Numbered from the stretch's first letter, positions 1 through 11,434 are shown. The stretch is 64,000 nt of DNA from Platerodrilus igneus (GCA_036346225.1 JARFIW010001108.1:3432501-3496500), one strand, 5' to 3'. Notes: generated from the letters alone by a model not told the origin. Translations and numbers: made by a program.

Positions 1-1065
1 TTATTATCCCAATCCCAAAAAAGTCATGAGCTGATAGGTGTGAGAATTTTAGTACGGTTAGTGTAACTTCCCACGCTTCCAAAATACTAACAATAATAAT
101 TAAAAATAGAGTAGAAGCTTTGACTGAGAATTATTTAGAGGAGGACCAATATGATTTTCGTAAAGACAGAGGAACTAGAGAATCGATACTAATGTTAGGG
201 TAATTATCAAAAAAAGATTACAAAAACTAAAAATACTCATTTCACGTTTGTAGATTTAGAAAAAGCATCTGATAGGGTTAAATGGATTGTTATGTTCAGG
301 GTTTTGCGAAAAATAGGAATCTCCCATAGGGATAGAAAAATTATTTACATTCTATATAAAAATCAAAGCCTAGTAATTAGATTTGATGAAATAGAAAAGG
401 AAGCTAAGATTAGAAATGGTGTTAGACAGGGCTGTATACTATCTACCTTGATTTTTAATGTTTATATTGTGGAAGCTTTAAACTTAGCTAGAGAGAGAAA
501 AGCGATAAGTTTTAGTGTACAGGGACAGAAAATAGACATGTTACGTTTTGCAGATAATATAGCCATTATAGCAGAGTCTATAAAAGAGAGTTTTTAAATA
601 TTTTACATGAGATACTACAGAGTAACTATAGTATGAGAATTAACTCAGGAAAGACAAAGATAATACCGAGTTAGAGGAGGTAGATGAATTTTGCTATTTA
701 GGTAGTATAATTACAAAGTACGGAAGTAGCAGAAGGGATATAGTACCTACAATAGCTCAAGCTAAAAAAATGTTATTAAATAAGAAAAACTTACTAATAG
801 CTAATAGTATTAGTTTAGATAATACAAAAAGTTTCTTAAAGTCATACGCATGGAGCGTTCTACTATACGGTAGTGAGACTTGGACAATTGAAGAGGTAGA
901 TAAGAAAAAGATAGAAGCTTTTGAAACTTGGTGTTATAGGAAAATGTTAAAGATTATTTAAACAGATAGAGTAACAAATAAGGAAGTTTGTAGAAGGATG
1001 GGTGAGGAACCCTGTATGTGAAAACAATTAAAGGTCAGAAGAGATAGTATGATTGTTAAGTTACC
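1..1065 (+). pseudogene. LINE-A: reverse transcriptase relic of a non-LTR retrotransposon
   Basis: Decayed RT of an APE-type non-LTR element. The palm motif FVDLEKASDRVKW lies near 248-286. The 101-residue frame at 292-597 carries NGVRQGCIL (residues 42-50) and RFADN (85-89), where the second catalytic Asp of FADD has become Asn. A second piece at 770-961 has the C-terminal signature YAWSVLLYGSETWT followed by FETWCYRKMLKI. Stops and frameshifts separate the pieces, and the RT amino end lies off the window or is lost. The sequence breaks off near 1065, where a minus-strand Jockey relic begins; the LINE-A C-terminus resumes just before 2512 and again after 3810. The motifs and their order support RT identity strongly; the exact clade is not settled. 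Confidence 0.85.
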
Positions 1066-1069
1066 TCTA

Positions 1070-2345
1070 TTTCGTTCATTGAAGTAGAAAAGTAAAATAT
1101 TGCAGTATCGTCTACGTCTAACATTCGCTCTACTAAAAGTTGATATTATTCCATTTATAGCTGTTGCAAAAACTGTTACACTTAAAGTTGATCCCGAGTT
1201 ATACCGTTATCAATTCGGGCAGACGTTAGGCTCCATAGGTATAATTATTGTATTACTCCTTATCTCCATATCATATCAAAAGCCTTTTACAAGTCGAAAA
1301 CTATTGCAACAGCGTGTTTTCAACGTGCAAAGGCATTTTGAAGATAATCTTCTAGCAGTACAAGCGAGTCCATAGACAAGCGGCGCTTTTAAAACCAACC
1401 TGGGCTTCCGCAAGTTATCTTTTTGTCTCAAGTTGCCATATTAGTCGAGAGTTAACTATATTTTCCAATATCTTTGAGATGCAGCTGGTAAATGAGATAG
1501 GTCTAAGATTGGAAGAATTTGTCATAGCTTTCAGTGTCTTTCGTATAGGTTGTTAAAGAGCTGTAGCAAAAAAACCTTGTGTTTATTGGGTAGTTCCTTG
1601 ATCATACAGTAGTGCATTTGGTCTGGTCTTGGACTACAATTTTTAGTTGTGTTTAGAGCATGCTCTAATTCCTCGTAGAAGGAAAGGAAAATTGTAGTTC
1701 AATGTTAGTTCTTCGAGGTGAAAGCCTAATTGTACATCAATGTTTTGCTTATTCTTAAGGAGGATTGGATCATAATTCGCTTCGCTGTTTACCTTGAGAT
1801 GGTGGATAGCAATTCAGCTTTTTCATAAGAATTTGTTATAATCTTATTTTCGGCTACTAAAGCGGATGGTAGCGAGATAGATCATTTTGGATTATTGGAT
1901 TGCTATTATTCTCCTCCATATTTCTGTTGATGGCGTATTAGTAATTATAGAAGATATGTATTATTTCCAGGAATGTCTTTTATTATAAATGATTGCCTGG
2001 CGGGCTTTTGCTCTCGCTCGTTTAAAAGCGACTAGGTTGTTTTCATTTGAAAATTTTCTAAAAAGAGACAGTGCAGTCTTTTTTCTTAACGGTTTGTTCC
2101 ACCAACGGACAGGTTGGTTCCGTGCTTTTGCCAAAATTCTCGTTTTGAGCATGCTTTTTTCCGCAGTTTTATATATTATATTAGTAATGCGATCAACGGT
2201 GGAGATAATATTCGTTTTGTTTCGAAAGCTTTACAGAGATTGACGGTATGTTTGCCAGTCAGCTTTAAATGCATGTGCTGTAGCGGTAGTGTTGGTAAAT
2301 TGTATTTGAATTGAAAAGTGGTCAAAGAAAGCGTCATCTAAAGTT
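1070..2345 (-). pseudogene. Jockey-clade non-LTR retrotransposon relic, interrupting LINE-A
   Basis: Read on the minus strand from about 2345 downward, frames with stops and shifts give in order: the end of the endonuclease (HFSIQIQF), the linker with QPVRWWN and AFKRARAKARQAI (ORF 2152-1961), GPD..MIKELPNKHKVFLL, LRPISFTSCISKILENIV (about 1455-1510), MDSLVLLEDYLQNAFAR, the catalytic FDL.KAFDMIWR (about 1263-1300), LSVTVFATAINGI, and DVDDTAIFY (about 1095-1120), where the usual first residue of [YF]xDD is Asp. These are classic Jockey RT motifs. The relic ends soon after the DVDD box, so the 3' third is deleted. The plus-strand frame at 1100-1375 is only its shadow. It sits between two parts of LINE-A, so it probably inserted into it. 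Confidence 0.85.
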
Positions 2346-2465
2346 TTCTACAAGAATATATAGAATAATACACTTAGACTTTAATGCAAAGCCTAAATGA
2401 TCGTTTCAAATCAGGCTAGTAATTGAAAGATGGAAAATTTTTGGAAATTTAGTAAAATCTTAGAT

Positions 2466-2512
2466 TATAGACTATCATATTAAAGTAGAGTAGGAAAACC
2501 TAGACAAAGCTA
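2466..2512 (+). pseudogene. LINE-A C-terminus, upstream half (split by mariner)
   Basis: Codes for the start of the conserved C-terminal motif VGKPRQS, which stops at the TA used by the mariner insertion. The codons continue after the mariner at 3811. Confidence 0.7.
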
Positions 2513-3808
2513 CGAGGGTGTTTTGAAGAGTTCGCAAAATGGAGCACAGATGGCAGCATCAGCTCGAATAAAATATATGCAATTGATGCATCCAACTATC
2601 TAATGCGCAGATGTTAAATTTATCATTATTCTGTCAAGTAGTATTAATTTGGTGCTATATGAAGTAAAGTTAGTTTTGTGAGTTTTTCAAAATGGGTAAA
2701 ACTGAAACGTGCGCTGTTATCAAATATTTCGTAAAAAAAAGGGTTGGAAAGCGACAAAAATACATAAAGATATGCAAGATACATTATAAGACTCCGCTCC
2801 ATCATTTACAACTGTGCACAAGTGGGTAACAGAATTTAAACGTGGTCGTGAGAGCCTAGAAGATGACCCGCGCAGCGGACGACCAAAAACTACCACCACG
2901 ACTGAAATCGTCCAAAAAGTTAATGATATGGTTACGCAGGATCGGCGATTAAAGGTTTCCAAAATTGCTAAGAAAGCAGGTATCTCAGATGAAAGAGCAT
3001 TTTATATCTTAACTGCGGAATTAGGTATGAAAAAGCTTTCGGCAAGATGGATGCCGCGCATATTGACAATTGATCAAAACTTTCAGAGAAAGAGAATTTG
3101 CCAACAAAGTTTAGACCGCCTTAACTCTAATAAAACCGATTTCCTCCGACGATTTGTTACGACAGATGAAACTTGGGTTCACTATTATACCCCTGAAACC
3201 AAGCAACATTCTAAACAATGGAGACATAGGGGTTCTCCACTACCAAAGAAAGCAATGTCCGTGAAGTCGGCTGGAAAAGTTATGGCATCAGTTTTTTGGG
3301 ATGCTAAAGGTGTCCTACTAATTGACTATCTCCCAATGGCCAAACAATAAACGGTGAATATTACGCTATACTTCTAGACCAACTGTATAAAAATATTCGT
3401 GAAAAAAGACCTGCATTGCGTAAGAAGAAGATCATTTTCCATCAGGATAATGCACATCCACACACAAGTGCAGTGGCAATGCAAAAATTGAATGAGCTGA
3501 AGTACGATCTGTTGCAACATCCACCTTATTCGCCTGATTTGGCTCCTCCTGACTTCCATCTATTTCCACGACCAAAAGTTTTCCTTGAGGGAAAACGACT
3601 TTCCACGGACGAAGAAGTAAAAGCAGCAGTCGACGACTATTTTGGAGGCCTTGAAAAATCGCACACTCGTGATGGCATGATGGGTATGAAACATCGCTGG
3701 ATGAAGTGTATTCAACTTGACGGAGATTATGTTGAAAAATAAACTATATCTTAAAAACAAATTTTTTCTTTTTCCCCTTCGTTTCGCGAACTTTTCAAAC
3801 CACCATCG
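2513..3808 (+). mobile_element. Complete mariner element, 1,296 bp, inactive
   Basis: The terminal inverted repeats are 2513-2535 and 3786-3808 and match at 20 of 23 positions. TA dinucleotides flank them at 2511-2512 and 3809-3810, as expected for a mariner target-site duplication. Deleting the element and one TA restores the LINE-A C-terminal reading frame, and the result matches the uninterrupted paralogue at 4190-4230. The length is usual for mariner (about 1.3 kb). The transposase inside is broken. Confidence 0.95.
2692..3742 (+). pseudogene. Mariner transposase (DD34D type), broken
   Basis: The start is probably ATG 2692. The frame is lost at an A-rich run near 2737, meets an in-frame TAA near 2790, runs open at 2814-3350, shifts again near 3345, and is open to 3742. 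Recognisable parts: the helix-turn-helix region with HKWVTEFKRGRESLEDDPRS and GRPK, the linker motif ARWMPRILTIDQ, the first catalytic Asp in TTDETW, the second in HQDNAHPH, and the third in YSPDLAPPDFHLF. The full catalytic triad survives. Two frameshifts and a stop make it non-functional. The family excises and inserts DNA at TA in the nucleus. Confidence 0.93.
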
Positions 3809-3810
3809 TA

Positions 3811-3920
3811 TATTAGTCAAATTATTAGAGATATAGGTTGTAAAGTGTATGTAGACCTTTTTAGACTAGCCCAGAATAGAAAAGAATTAGAGCTGCGTAA
3901 AATCGACTTTAAGTAGGTTC
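3811..3920 (+). pseudogene. LINE-A C-terminus, downstream half
   Basis: Continues the LINE-A C-terminal frame after the mariner: YISQIIRDIGCKVYVDL, then FRLAQNRKELELR. This tail is typical of the element class whose C-terminus follows the GSETWT box. It ends in A/T-rich sequence near 3950. Confidence 0.8.
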
Positions 3921-4184
3921 GAAAACAATACAAAAAGAACATAAATAAATAAAGATCAATTAACTAAATGTCACAATTAGTTAGCGGTCTGGCATGTTAG
4001 CAGCGATTCGATGCTTAAGCCTTACCAGAACATATAATTTAACACTTTTTCTTTTTTGGAGGGGATAACTAGCTAATATTTCATTTCATTATAAATGGGA
4101 ATCATGTAAGCTTGAAGTTCTTTAACAACCATCAGGTTGCTAATATTTATGAAGAGCCAGGTAGATAAGAAAAAGATAGAAGAG

Positions 4185-4345
4185 TATAGGAAGACCTAGA
4201 CCAAGCTATATTAGTCAAATTATTAGAAATTTAGGTTGAGAAGGGTTTGTAGAGCGTTTTAGATTAGCACAGAAAAGAAAAGAAGTTAGAGCTGCGTCAA
4301 ACCGACCTTAAGTAAGGTCGAAAACAAAATAATGATGATGATGTT
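4185..4345 (+). pseudogene. LINE-A 3'-end copy with the undisturbed mariner target site
   Basis: Encodes VGRPRPSYISQIIRNLG, a stop, then FVERFRLAQKRKEVRAA and SNRP before a stop, followed by a short ATG/GAT microsatellite tail. It is a second, truncated copy of the LINE-A 3' end. Its sequence around 4200-4230 has no insertion where the other copy carries the mariner, so it serves as an empty-site reference. Confidence 0.85.
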
Positions 4346-7300
4346 TACCAACCGCTTCTTTCATAATATTGTTTGAACCGATAACTGTCTCTTACTCGTT
4401 GCTACGCATTTTGTAGGCACAACATTGCCCTATTCCGTTTCCTTTTTCTAGCTCCGAAAATGCACCAAATGCATGATGCTTTCTATCAAAGAGAAAATAA
4501 TTAATTTTGTACTTAAAATTTTATTGAAATATTTAACGCGATGAGATACTAAATCTTCGCCAGCATATTTAAAGCAATTCGGACCATAAACCAAATATTA
4601 GTAGACACAAAATAAAACATCGCTTACTCTCATAATCGAAATAAGTAAAAAACGTTGTAACAGCATTGTCAGACATAGAGGTGAAAGAACTGGCCCAAAT
4701 ACTTACTCATAAACGGTGTTTACTACAGGCCTCTATTGGATTATTTAAATACAAACGCAAATTTAAATTCCATATGTATTCTTTAACGCCATTGTATCTT
4801 AGGAGCCGCTTCTATATAAAATAAACAACTGTTATCTAACATACTTAGCAATACAAATAAATCGTCATACTAATAATTAAAGGCAAACTCTCAGCAACCA
4901 TTAATGAAGAGATCGAATTAACTAAGACCCAAAAGACATTTTTATAGTGCAATTCTTAAACTGCATCTCTCCTTAAACATTTAAACATTTTTTGGAATTT
5001 GAAGAGGACACACAAATGCTCATTAATTTTGATAGCAAACGAACATTAACTTAAACGCAAGTGCAGAAGGACAACCGTCCCACAATGTTTCAAACGACTC
5101 ACAAATATGAATAGTAAGGAGTTTCTGCGCCTACAATTTGCACAATCCACGATATTCGCTAGTATAATTTTATAACTTTTCTCAGCTAATTTTGAGTACT
5201 TGGCGTGGTAATTATGCACGTGTAGTAATTTAACGGTCTCAAGGAGTTTGAAAAACTGAGCGTCATCAGTTTTGGTTGCGTTGTCTTAATACAACGCATA
5301 ATAGGCTAAGCCGTTTAAGCAACTAGAATCAAAAACAGATTGAATCATTAGATCCAGATGTAAAAAGCACGCTTAAACCTGTCCCAGTATTGTTGGGGAT
5401 AACGGTCAAATAACTTGACAAAATATTAGTTTCCGGGCCATGCAAAAAACATAGTTTTGATAAATTATTTTTATATGTATTTGAATTGCAGTAAAAAACT
5501 TTTAAATAGAATAAAAACAAAATATTTAATGTGTAGGTTCGTGACATTATTTACCTCTAATGCCCTCTATTCGCTGAAAGATAACCTGGACAGCAAAGCT
5601 ACAATCTTAATGAAATTTTATGAAACTTGAATGCTGGAATCAAGTACGTAGTAGCAACTGCCTGTGTGTTCTTTGCGATCTGGGAAAATGATTTTTTCTA
5701 ATCCCATCATGAAGGATGCTTCAGATGTCGTATTTGAAAATCATTTACCCAAAAATATCATAATAACGTGAAACGTATCCTGGTTAGCTTTGAATAACTT
5801 ATTTTTAGCTATAGAAGTCAACTGGTCAGTAAATCTCTGTGGCTCCTTGTATTGTATTTCCTTGCTTAACATGTTTGTCCAATTATGATACGTCTTTTGT
5901 TATTATTCAAAAGTACGGTTAGTTACTCGCGTAGCTGGCTGGAGGGTGCGATATATTACAGAATTTACAAACGAAATAATATAACACGTTTCAAATTAAC
6001 GCTCTAGATTAATTATTAACTCCACTTAACTTCTAGCGTAATGCATATTACCAGGCTGTGTACAACGTACGATATTTATCAATTAATCAAAGTTCTTTAT
6101 AGGGTGCAGTTTGGTACTTTAACTGAAATTCATGTAATGAAACTTCTTACTATTTCCTACAACATACATGAACAAAACAAGGTATGATATAAGGATTTGG
6201 GTAGGAAGTTAACAAGTAAATTTCCACTACATTCTATAATGCACTACCGCACAAGTCGTTCAAAGTAAGTGATCACTTCGCGAAACACCTAATGGCAATG
6301 CTCCAATAACTTGAAAACCTACCACCGCTTTTACGTTACGTCTCCTGATTGGACGAAAATTTCACGTACGTTCCATGACCATAAGAATTATATTAACCAC
6401 ATAATCACACGACAAAAGCTCTTACCACGAAACCTCAAATGTACTTCCCACAAGCTTATTTTTCTAACTTTGTTTTATACAAATACGTGTAATAACATAA
6501 ATTAAATATACAAAAATTCCCTAAAATTAATTAATGACTAAAATGATTTGTGGAGCGCTTTCTGGCGCGTAAGACTTTTCATTTAGGTCTACTAGTAGGT
6601 TTCTTCGAAAATTAATTTAAATTGTTACGAGTACAACGCCTTCCATTGTAGCATAAATTCATCAAAATTTGACAGCCTTTTTAGAGAACACCGCCTGGTA
6701 ATTTCAAGGTTGTAGTTAATATTTTTCACCCCACAAGCTATAAAGTTTAATAACTGAAAAGATGATTACAACTTTTGCTATATTACAGAATGAATATGAT
6801 TTATGAAGTTTTAATATTTGTATTTAATTTAATAAGGGCGAGGCTTGTTACTTGTATATTTTTGTAAGCTTTTTAGGTGTTTTGTATGAAACGTAATGAC
6901 TATAACAGATTGTTGTATATTTTCCTTGTCTTTAATCGCAGATGCTGTCCAAAGAACATTGTGAGCGTAAAAAAGTGGATTTGAGTGATTTGACTTTGTA
7001 ACATGGAGCTTATGTAGCCTGTAAAATTTTGTTTTCTCCTTCTCAAGGATTGTCTGTCTTTTTAGTGACGTTTAAATTAACGCTTTCGTGACGTAAATTA
7101 TCACGATCTGGTCGCACTTCCTCCTCCTAGCCTACATATATTTGCATGACGTTTCATCATGAAGAAATAATTGCTGCAGAATAAATAAAAGCTCCTTTAA
7201 AATACAAATTAGTTAGATATACAATCGGAATTGTCACCACATTATTTTGTGCCACAACCTATTTATACGCAAAATTGAAGGTTTTTGCCAAAACGATGTT

Positions 7301-7374
7301 ATTGAAACTTTATTAATAATATAAAGGACCAAAACCAAGTGCTTCCCTTGTTTTTCAAAACTTCAATTGTACCT
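4346..7374. other. No gene seen; AT-rich intergenic sequence
   Basis: Only short chance frames. The stretch near 4347-4460 resembles 34370-34470 (shared blocks such as ccaaccgct and cattttgta), so at least part is a diverged dispersed repeat. I see no RNA gene or coding signal in the rest. Confidence 0.5.
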
Positions 7375-7513
7375 CTACATTTGATTTTTCAGCGCTCTAC
7401 TCGAAGGTACTACATTAGCCAGGAAGTGAACTTTTTTACCTGGAAATTTTTAATTTTTCCGAACACTTGCTATGCTAAGGATAGGAATCCTCAACGTGCG
7501 TAACAACGGGACC
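7375..7513 (-). repeat. SINE copy a, 3' half (cut by pogo)
   Basis: Minus-strand SINE tail containing the complement of the family's end motif (cgaaggtactacattagcc), the gcgaacttttt-like stretch and gcgtaacaac. It continues at 11290-11434 on the other side of the pogo element. Comparable full copies lie at 11638-11925 and 20733-21050. Confidence 0.8.
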
Positions 7514-7767
7514 TAGGGGAAAGTTGGGTAAAACGAGATGGTCTGGTAAAACAGGATACCCTGTTTTATTTCAAAACATGCAGTACGATCTATTGGATAT
7601 GACCGTAAATGATAACTCTCGGTACCTACCGATGGCCAGCAAGTCATCTACCAACTCTAGTTTCCCTCTAGACGGCGTAAGAGGTGGATGTGTCGAATTG
7701 TGAGGTTAAACTAAAATATTTAGCGTGCTTTCAAACGGTGATTTTTTAGTTTACAGGCAAAATTAAT

Positions 7768-7806
7768 TGAAGGTGAGTAGATCAATAAATCAAAGTCACC
7801 TTCAAT
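7768..7806. repeat. Short inverted repeat inside the pogo left arm
   Basis: 12-bp perfect arms (aattgaaggtga and its complement) separated by about 15 bases. It could form a hairpin; function unknown. Confidence 0.5.
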
Positions 7807-7924
7807 TTATGTCATAAATGTCAAACTTGAAGTTTTTATTATTATTTTGACAACGATTCTAGGTCATGGATAGAAACGTAAATAAACTTGATTTTAAAAA
7901 CTATGAGTGGTTTAATTCCCAAAT

Positions 7925-8060
7925 GAGATTAACCTGAATACACATGCTGTGTGAGAATTTCAGGGAACTATGTAGGCTAGCTCAGAATATAAATAAGTGC
8001 AGGTACGTGTCCAACCAGTTTTGAGATGGAAAACCTAATGACGAAAAAATAAGCGCAGAT
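7925..8060 (+). pseudogene. LINE-B 3'-end fragment within pogo
   Basis: Translates as NFRELCRLAQN, then YVSNQF before a stop, then DGKPND. This is the characteristic tail of the LINE-B family also seen at 8290-8730 and, on the minus strand, at 15905-16270 and 16861-16960. Confidence 0.6.
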
Positions 8061-8289
8061 AAATCTGATGATTAGTATAAACAACTAGTTGTTGGTTGCG
8101 AAATACTTGCAACTAATGTTGACTGTGCGAAAAGATAAATTGGAAAATATATTAAATCGCCAAATGGTTAAGTGTTGGGGGAACTTGGCAGCCACAGGCT
8201 GCTTACCTCCCTTCACAACCATTGAAGGTCGGAGAAATAGGGCATATAACTGTAAAACAATAGAAAGTGATCGAACTGCATCTAACAAG

Positions 8290-8730
8290 AAAGAACATCG
8301 CCTATGAGGAAAGACAACAAATATAGAATAAGAAGAAAATTGTTGAAAGCATATGTGTGGAGCACAGCACAGTATGCCTAGGAAATATGGGAAGTCTGAA
8401 ACGCAGACAGAAAAACGGTAGCAGCCTTTTGAAATGCTGTGCTTCAGATGTATGAGGACGATAGCATGGACAGACAAAGATAATAACAAATATCTGGGGA
8501 AAAAGAGAAATAGTAGGGCGGAATACGTTCTAAGGCATTTTTGGGGAATAGTATATGATATATTACAAGCAGAGATAGGAAAAAAGGGGTAGATGTAGAC
8601 CTAGATGAGACAGTTATAGATGCAAACTGTGCATATTTCAGGGAAATCTGTAGGTTAGTTCAGAATAGGGAACAATGATGGTACGCGTCTAACCAGTTCT
8701 AGGACTGAAGACTTAATGATGATGATGAGT
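8290..8730 (+). pseudogene. LINE-B RT C-terminal fragment within pogo
   Basis: Decayed frames give KLLKAYVWSTAQYA, WESETQTEKR, FEMLCFRCMRTIAWTDK, YVLRHFWG and FREICRLVQNREQW, then the terminal ASNQF, a stop and a GAT/ATG-repeat tail at 8713-8729. This is the RT C-terminus and 3' end of an APE-type LINE. It carries many stops and frameshifts. Confidence 0.75.
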
Positions 8731-8860
8731 AGATTTAGGGGATACTGTGTTTGTTTACTATAGTTATGTACTATAGGTTCTAGGAATTTGCTTTGTTTGT
8801 TATTAAAATATAGTCACATGTTTTAGCAATCCACAGTTGGGTAAAACCGGACACTGTGTG

Positions 8861-8896
8861 GTTGGGTAAAACGGGAGGCATCCCGTTTTACCCAAC
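8861..8896. repeat. Perfect hairpin made of pogo TIR motif
   Basis: 16-bp arms gttgggtaaaacggga (8861-8876) and its exact complement (8881-8896) with a 4-base loop, just upstream of the transposase start. A further partial copy of the motif begins at 8836. The motif equals the inner part of the TIR, so these are candidate transposase-binding sites. Confidence 0.85.
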
Positions 8897-8931
8897 TACA
8901 TCGTCAATGTCTTTTTCAGGCTAGAATTCCA

Positions 8932-10936
8932 ATGGGAAAGTATACAAGAACAACGCAAAGGTAGTCTTGGGATGAGAACAGTATGCGTCAGGCTGTTGAG
9001 GAGGTACTGGAGGGAAGAATGGGGTATCTCAAAGCTTCTAAAGAATATGGGCTTCCTCGTACAACCATTGAAGCAAGGGTAAAGAAAATTAAACAGGGTG
9101 TTCTTAACAGAGAGGATTCAGCAAAAAAGGGACTAGGACGTCATAAACCTGTTTTTAGTCCTGCTCAGGAAGAGGAATTAGTGGAATATATTTTGTGTAT
9201 GGAATCACGCCTGTTTGGTTTAACTCTCAATGCATTAAGGTGTTTGGCATTTGAATTAGCAGAACGCAACGGCTTGCCTAATAGATTTAATAAGAGCAAG
9301 AAAAAGGCTGGTAAAGCATGGCTGTATGCTTTTCTCAATCGGCATCCGACTATTAAACTTCGATCTCCTGAGCCAACCTCACTAGCTAGGGCAATAGGTT
9401 TCAATAGGCCTTCCGTAAACAAATTTTTCTCGCTGATTACTGAAACGATGGAGAAACACAAAATACCCCCTGAGCGTATTTATAACGTCGATGAAACAGG
9501 GATTATGACAGTACCAAAAAAAAGGTCTAAATGTTTATCATTGTGTGGAAAGCGACAAGTTGGCTGCTTGTCTTGTGGAGTTCTGGTTACAGTGGAGATC
9601 TGCATGAGTGCTAGTGGTGCATTCATGCCACCGTTGTTCGTTTTCCCAAGAGCTAGGGCAAAGCCAGAACTGTTAGATGATGCTCCCCCTGGTAGTATAG
9701 CTCATTACCATCCTTCAGGGTAGATGCAAACGGAAATTTTTGAGTGGGTTTGATAAATTTATTGCTTTTTCCAACCCTTTTAAAGAAAATCCAGTTCTTT
9801 TGCTTCTAGATGGCCATGCCGCCCATACCAAGAATATAGAGCTAATTCATAGAGCTAGGGATAACGGTGTTGTGCTACTGTGCTTTCCACCGCATACAAC
9901 ACACCGTCTACAACCAATAGACGTAAGTTTTATGTCACCAATCAGCTCATATTACAGTTCAGAGGTCCAGAGATGGATGCAACAACATCCAGGCAGGCCT
10001 ATTACTGTTTCTCAAATAGGCAAACTTTTTGTAAATGCTTTTATGAAAGCCGCTAGCGTCCAAACCGCAGTTAGCGGATTTAGAAAAACGGGGATACATC
10101 CAGTAAATCCAGAGATCTTCCCAGACTGGATGTTTGAACCGGCCGAGACTACAAATAGGCCCACTCAAGGTGAAATAAATGATAACCAGTTACCAGAACC
10201 TAGAAACTCTCCACCTAGAACACCACTGAGAACACCACCGAGGAAACCACCAAGGACACCACCAAGAAGTTTACCGAGATCACCACTGAGAAAACCACCA
10301 AGCACAACACCGATTCCTACAGAGCAGTTTTATGCAAATTCGACTCCTTCATGTTCCCATACCACGCAGAATTTTGTTATAACGCCACAACAGGTTGTTC
10401 CAGTTCCTCATTGTGAACGAAAATTAAATCTAAATGATAGAAGAAGGTGTAAAACTGCAGTGTTAACATCGACACCATATAAAGAAGAACTAGAAGAATC
10501 AATTTCTAAAAGACTTTCTACAAAGAAGCCAAAATTAAACTTAGGAGATACTGAAAAAACAGCCCAAATAGCCAAACTAAATAAAAAAGGCAAAATAAAT
10601 GACAATGGGATGACGACTAGAAAAGACGTAACAGTAAATGACGCAAATAAGAAAGACAGCAGCAGTGCAAAAGAAACGAGCGTGAGAGACAAAAAACAAA
10701 ATGATACCAAGGGTCAAAAAAATATAAAAAGAAGGAAGTTGAGAGAAAGTGATGATTCAAGTTCAGAAGATGAATGCGAAGAAGCAGTTTGTATATTTTG
10801 CAGCGAACTTTATTCCAATTCTAAGGCAGAAGAAGGTTGGATAAGGTGTCAACATTGCGAAGGCTGGGCCCATGATGCTTGTGCGGGAGTGGGGGAAGAC
10901 AAAGACGAAGTTTTTACCTGTGACTTCTGTCAGTAA
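8932..10936 (+). pseudogene. Pogo-like transposase with CENP-B HTH, DDE_1 domain and PHD finger
   Basis: The start is ATG 8932, just after a tttttcag that could be an intron acceptor. Domain order: Psq-type helix-turn-helix (MRQAVEEVLEG to LPRTTIEARVKK, from 8983), a second HTH_CENPB region (QEEELVEYIL, KAWLYAFLNRHP), then DDE_1 with first Asp in YNVDETGI (near 9490), second in LLLLDGHAAH (near 9809) and third in HRLQPIDVSF (near 9920); 36 residues separate the last two. Next come a Pro-rich RTPP/RKPP repeat, a Lys-rich linker, and a C-terminal PHD finger at 10790-10933 with all eight C4HC3 ligands. Defects: in-frame TAG at 8962, TAG at 9721 where Trp is expected, and a frameshift near 9740. 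About 398 residues stay open after that, so inactivation is recent. Confidence 0.93.
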
Positions 10937-11061
10937 CATATTTAAATATTTTTTTGTTAACCTTTCCTTTTATATTATTAAGAATAATAATAACTTTTCT
11001 TTATTTGCCATGTTGTGTCTTATTTGCTGGGGACTAAACGTTATGGAAACTATACAAGCTT

Positions 11062-11105
11062 AAGTATCCCGTTTTATCCGACTAGGTGGATAAAACGGGA
11101 TACTT
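11062..11105. repeat. Second perfect TIR-motif hairpin, pogo right arm
   Basis: 18-bp perfect arms (11062-11079 and 11088-11105) containing agtatcccgttttatcc and its complement, with an 8-base loop. It mirrors the hairpin at 8861-8896 on the other side of the gene. Confidence 0.85.
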
Positions 11106-11289
11106 GCTGCTTTTTAATTATGCATTTTTTTTTGTCGTGTGGCTTCTGTTTTTTGCATAAAAAACGGTATCAATCAAAAGCCAATTAATAACTGAAACTG
11201 GAACCAAAAAATAGTCTCCAGCATTGCTTTATTCAAGAAGTTATGAGACCTAGAATACTAAGTATCCCGTTTTACCCAACTTTCCCCTA

Positions 11290-11434
11290 CATTTTATCTC
11301 CCAACCAAACCAGAGCATATTTTGTAAAAATTATCGCCTAACATTTTTCAAGCGGTCCGTGTAGGAAATGGAACCCAATGCCTTCGAGTTAGTAGTCACG
11401 TGCAAACCAACTAAGTCCTGAAACCGCCTACTTC
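11290..11434 (-). repeat. SINE copy a, 5' (tRNA-related) half
   Basis: The continuation of the SINE at 7375-7513: minus-strand gaggtaaaatgg-like, aaaatacg, gcttgaaaaatg and degenerate B-box and A-box regions. It aligns by eye with 11775-11925 of the neighbouring copy. Confidence 0.8.

Larger units (their letters stand above)
7516..11287 (+). mobile_element. Pogo-like DNA transposon, 3,772 bp, full length
   Basis: The ends are inverted repeats: ggggaaagttgggtaaaacg from 7516 and its exact complement ending at 11287, 20 identical bases extending to about 24 with one mismatch. TA flanks both sides (7514-7515, 11288-11289), as expected for the Tc1/mariner/pogo superfamily. Joining the flanks restores a continuous SINE. 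The element carries a CENP-B/DDE_1 type transposase gene (8932-10936). The region 7925-8730 inside it holds LINE-B fragments, a secondary insertion or a captured piece. TIR-like hairpins lie at 7547-7566, 8861-8896 and 11062-11105. Confidence 0.95.

Noticed and set aside
1100..1375. 91-codon plus-strand frame resembling a membrane protein
   Set aside because: It lies antisense to the Jockey RT relic, whose motifs (FDL.KAFDMIWR, DVDD) are on the minus strand; the frame is a shadow.
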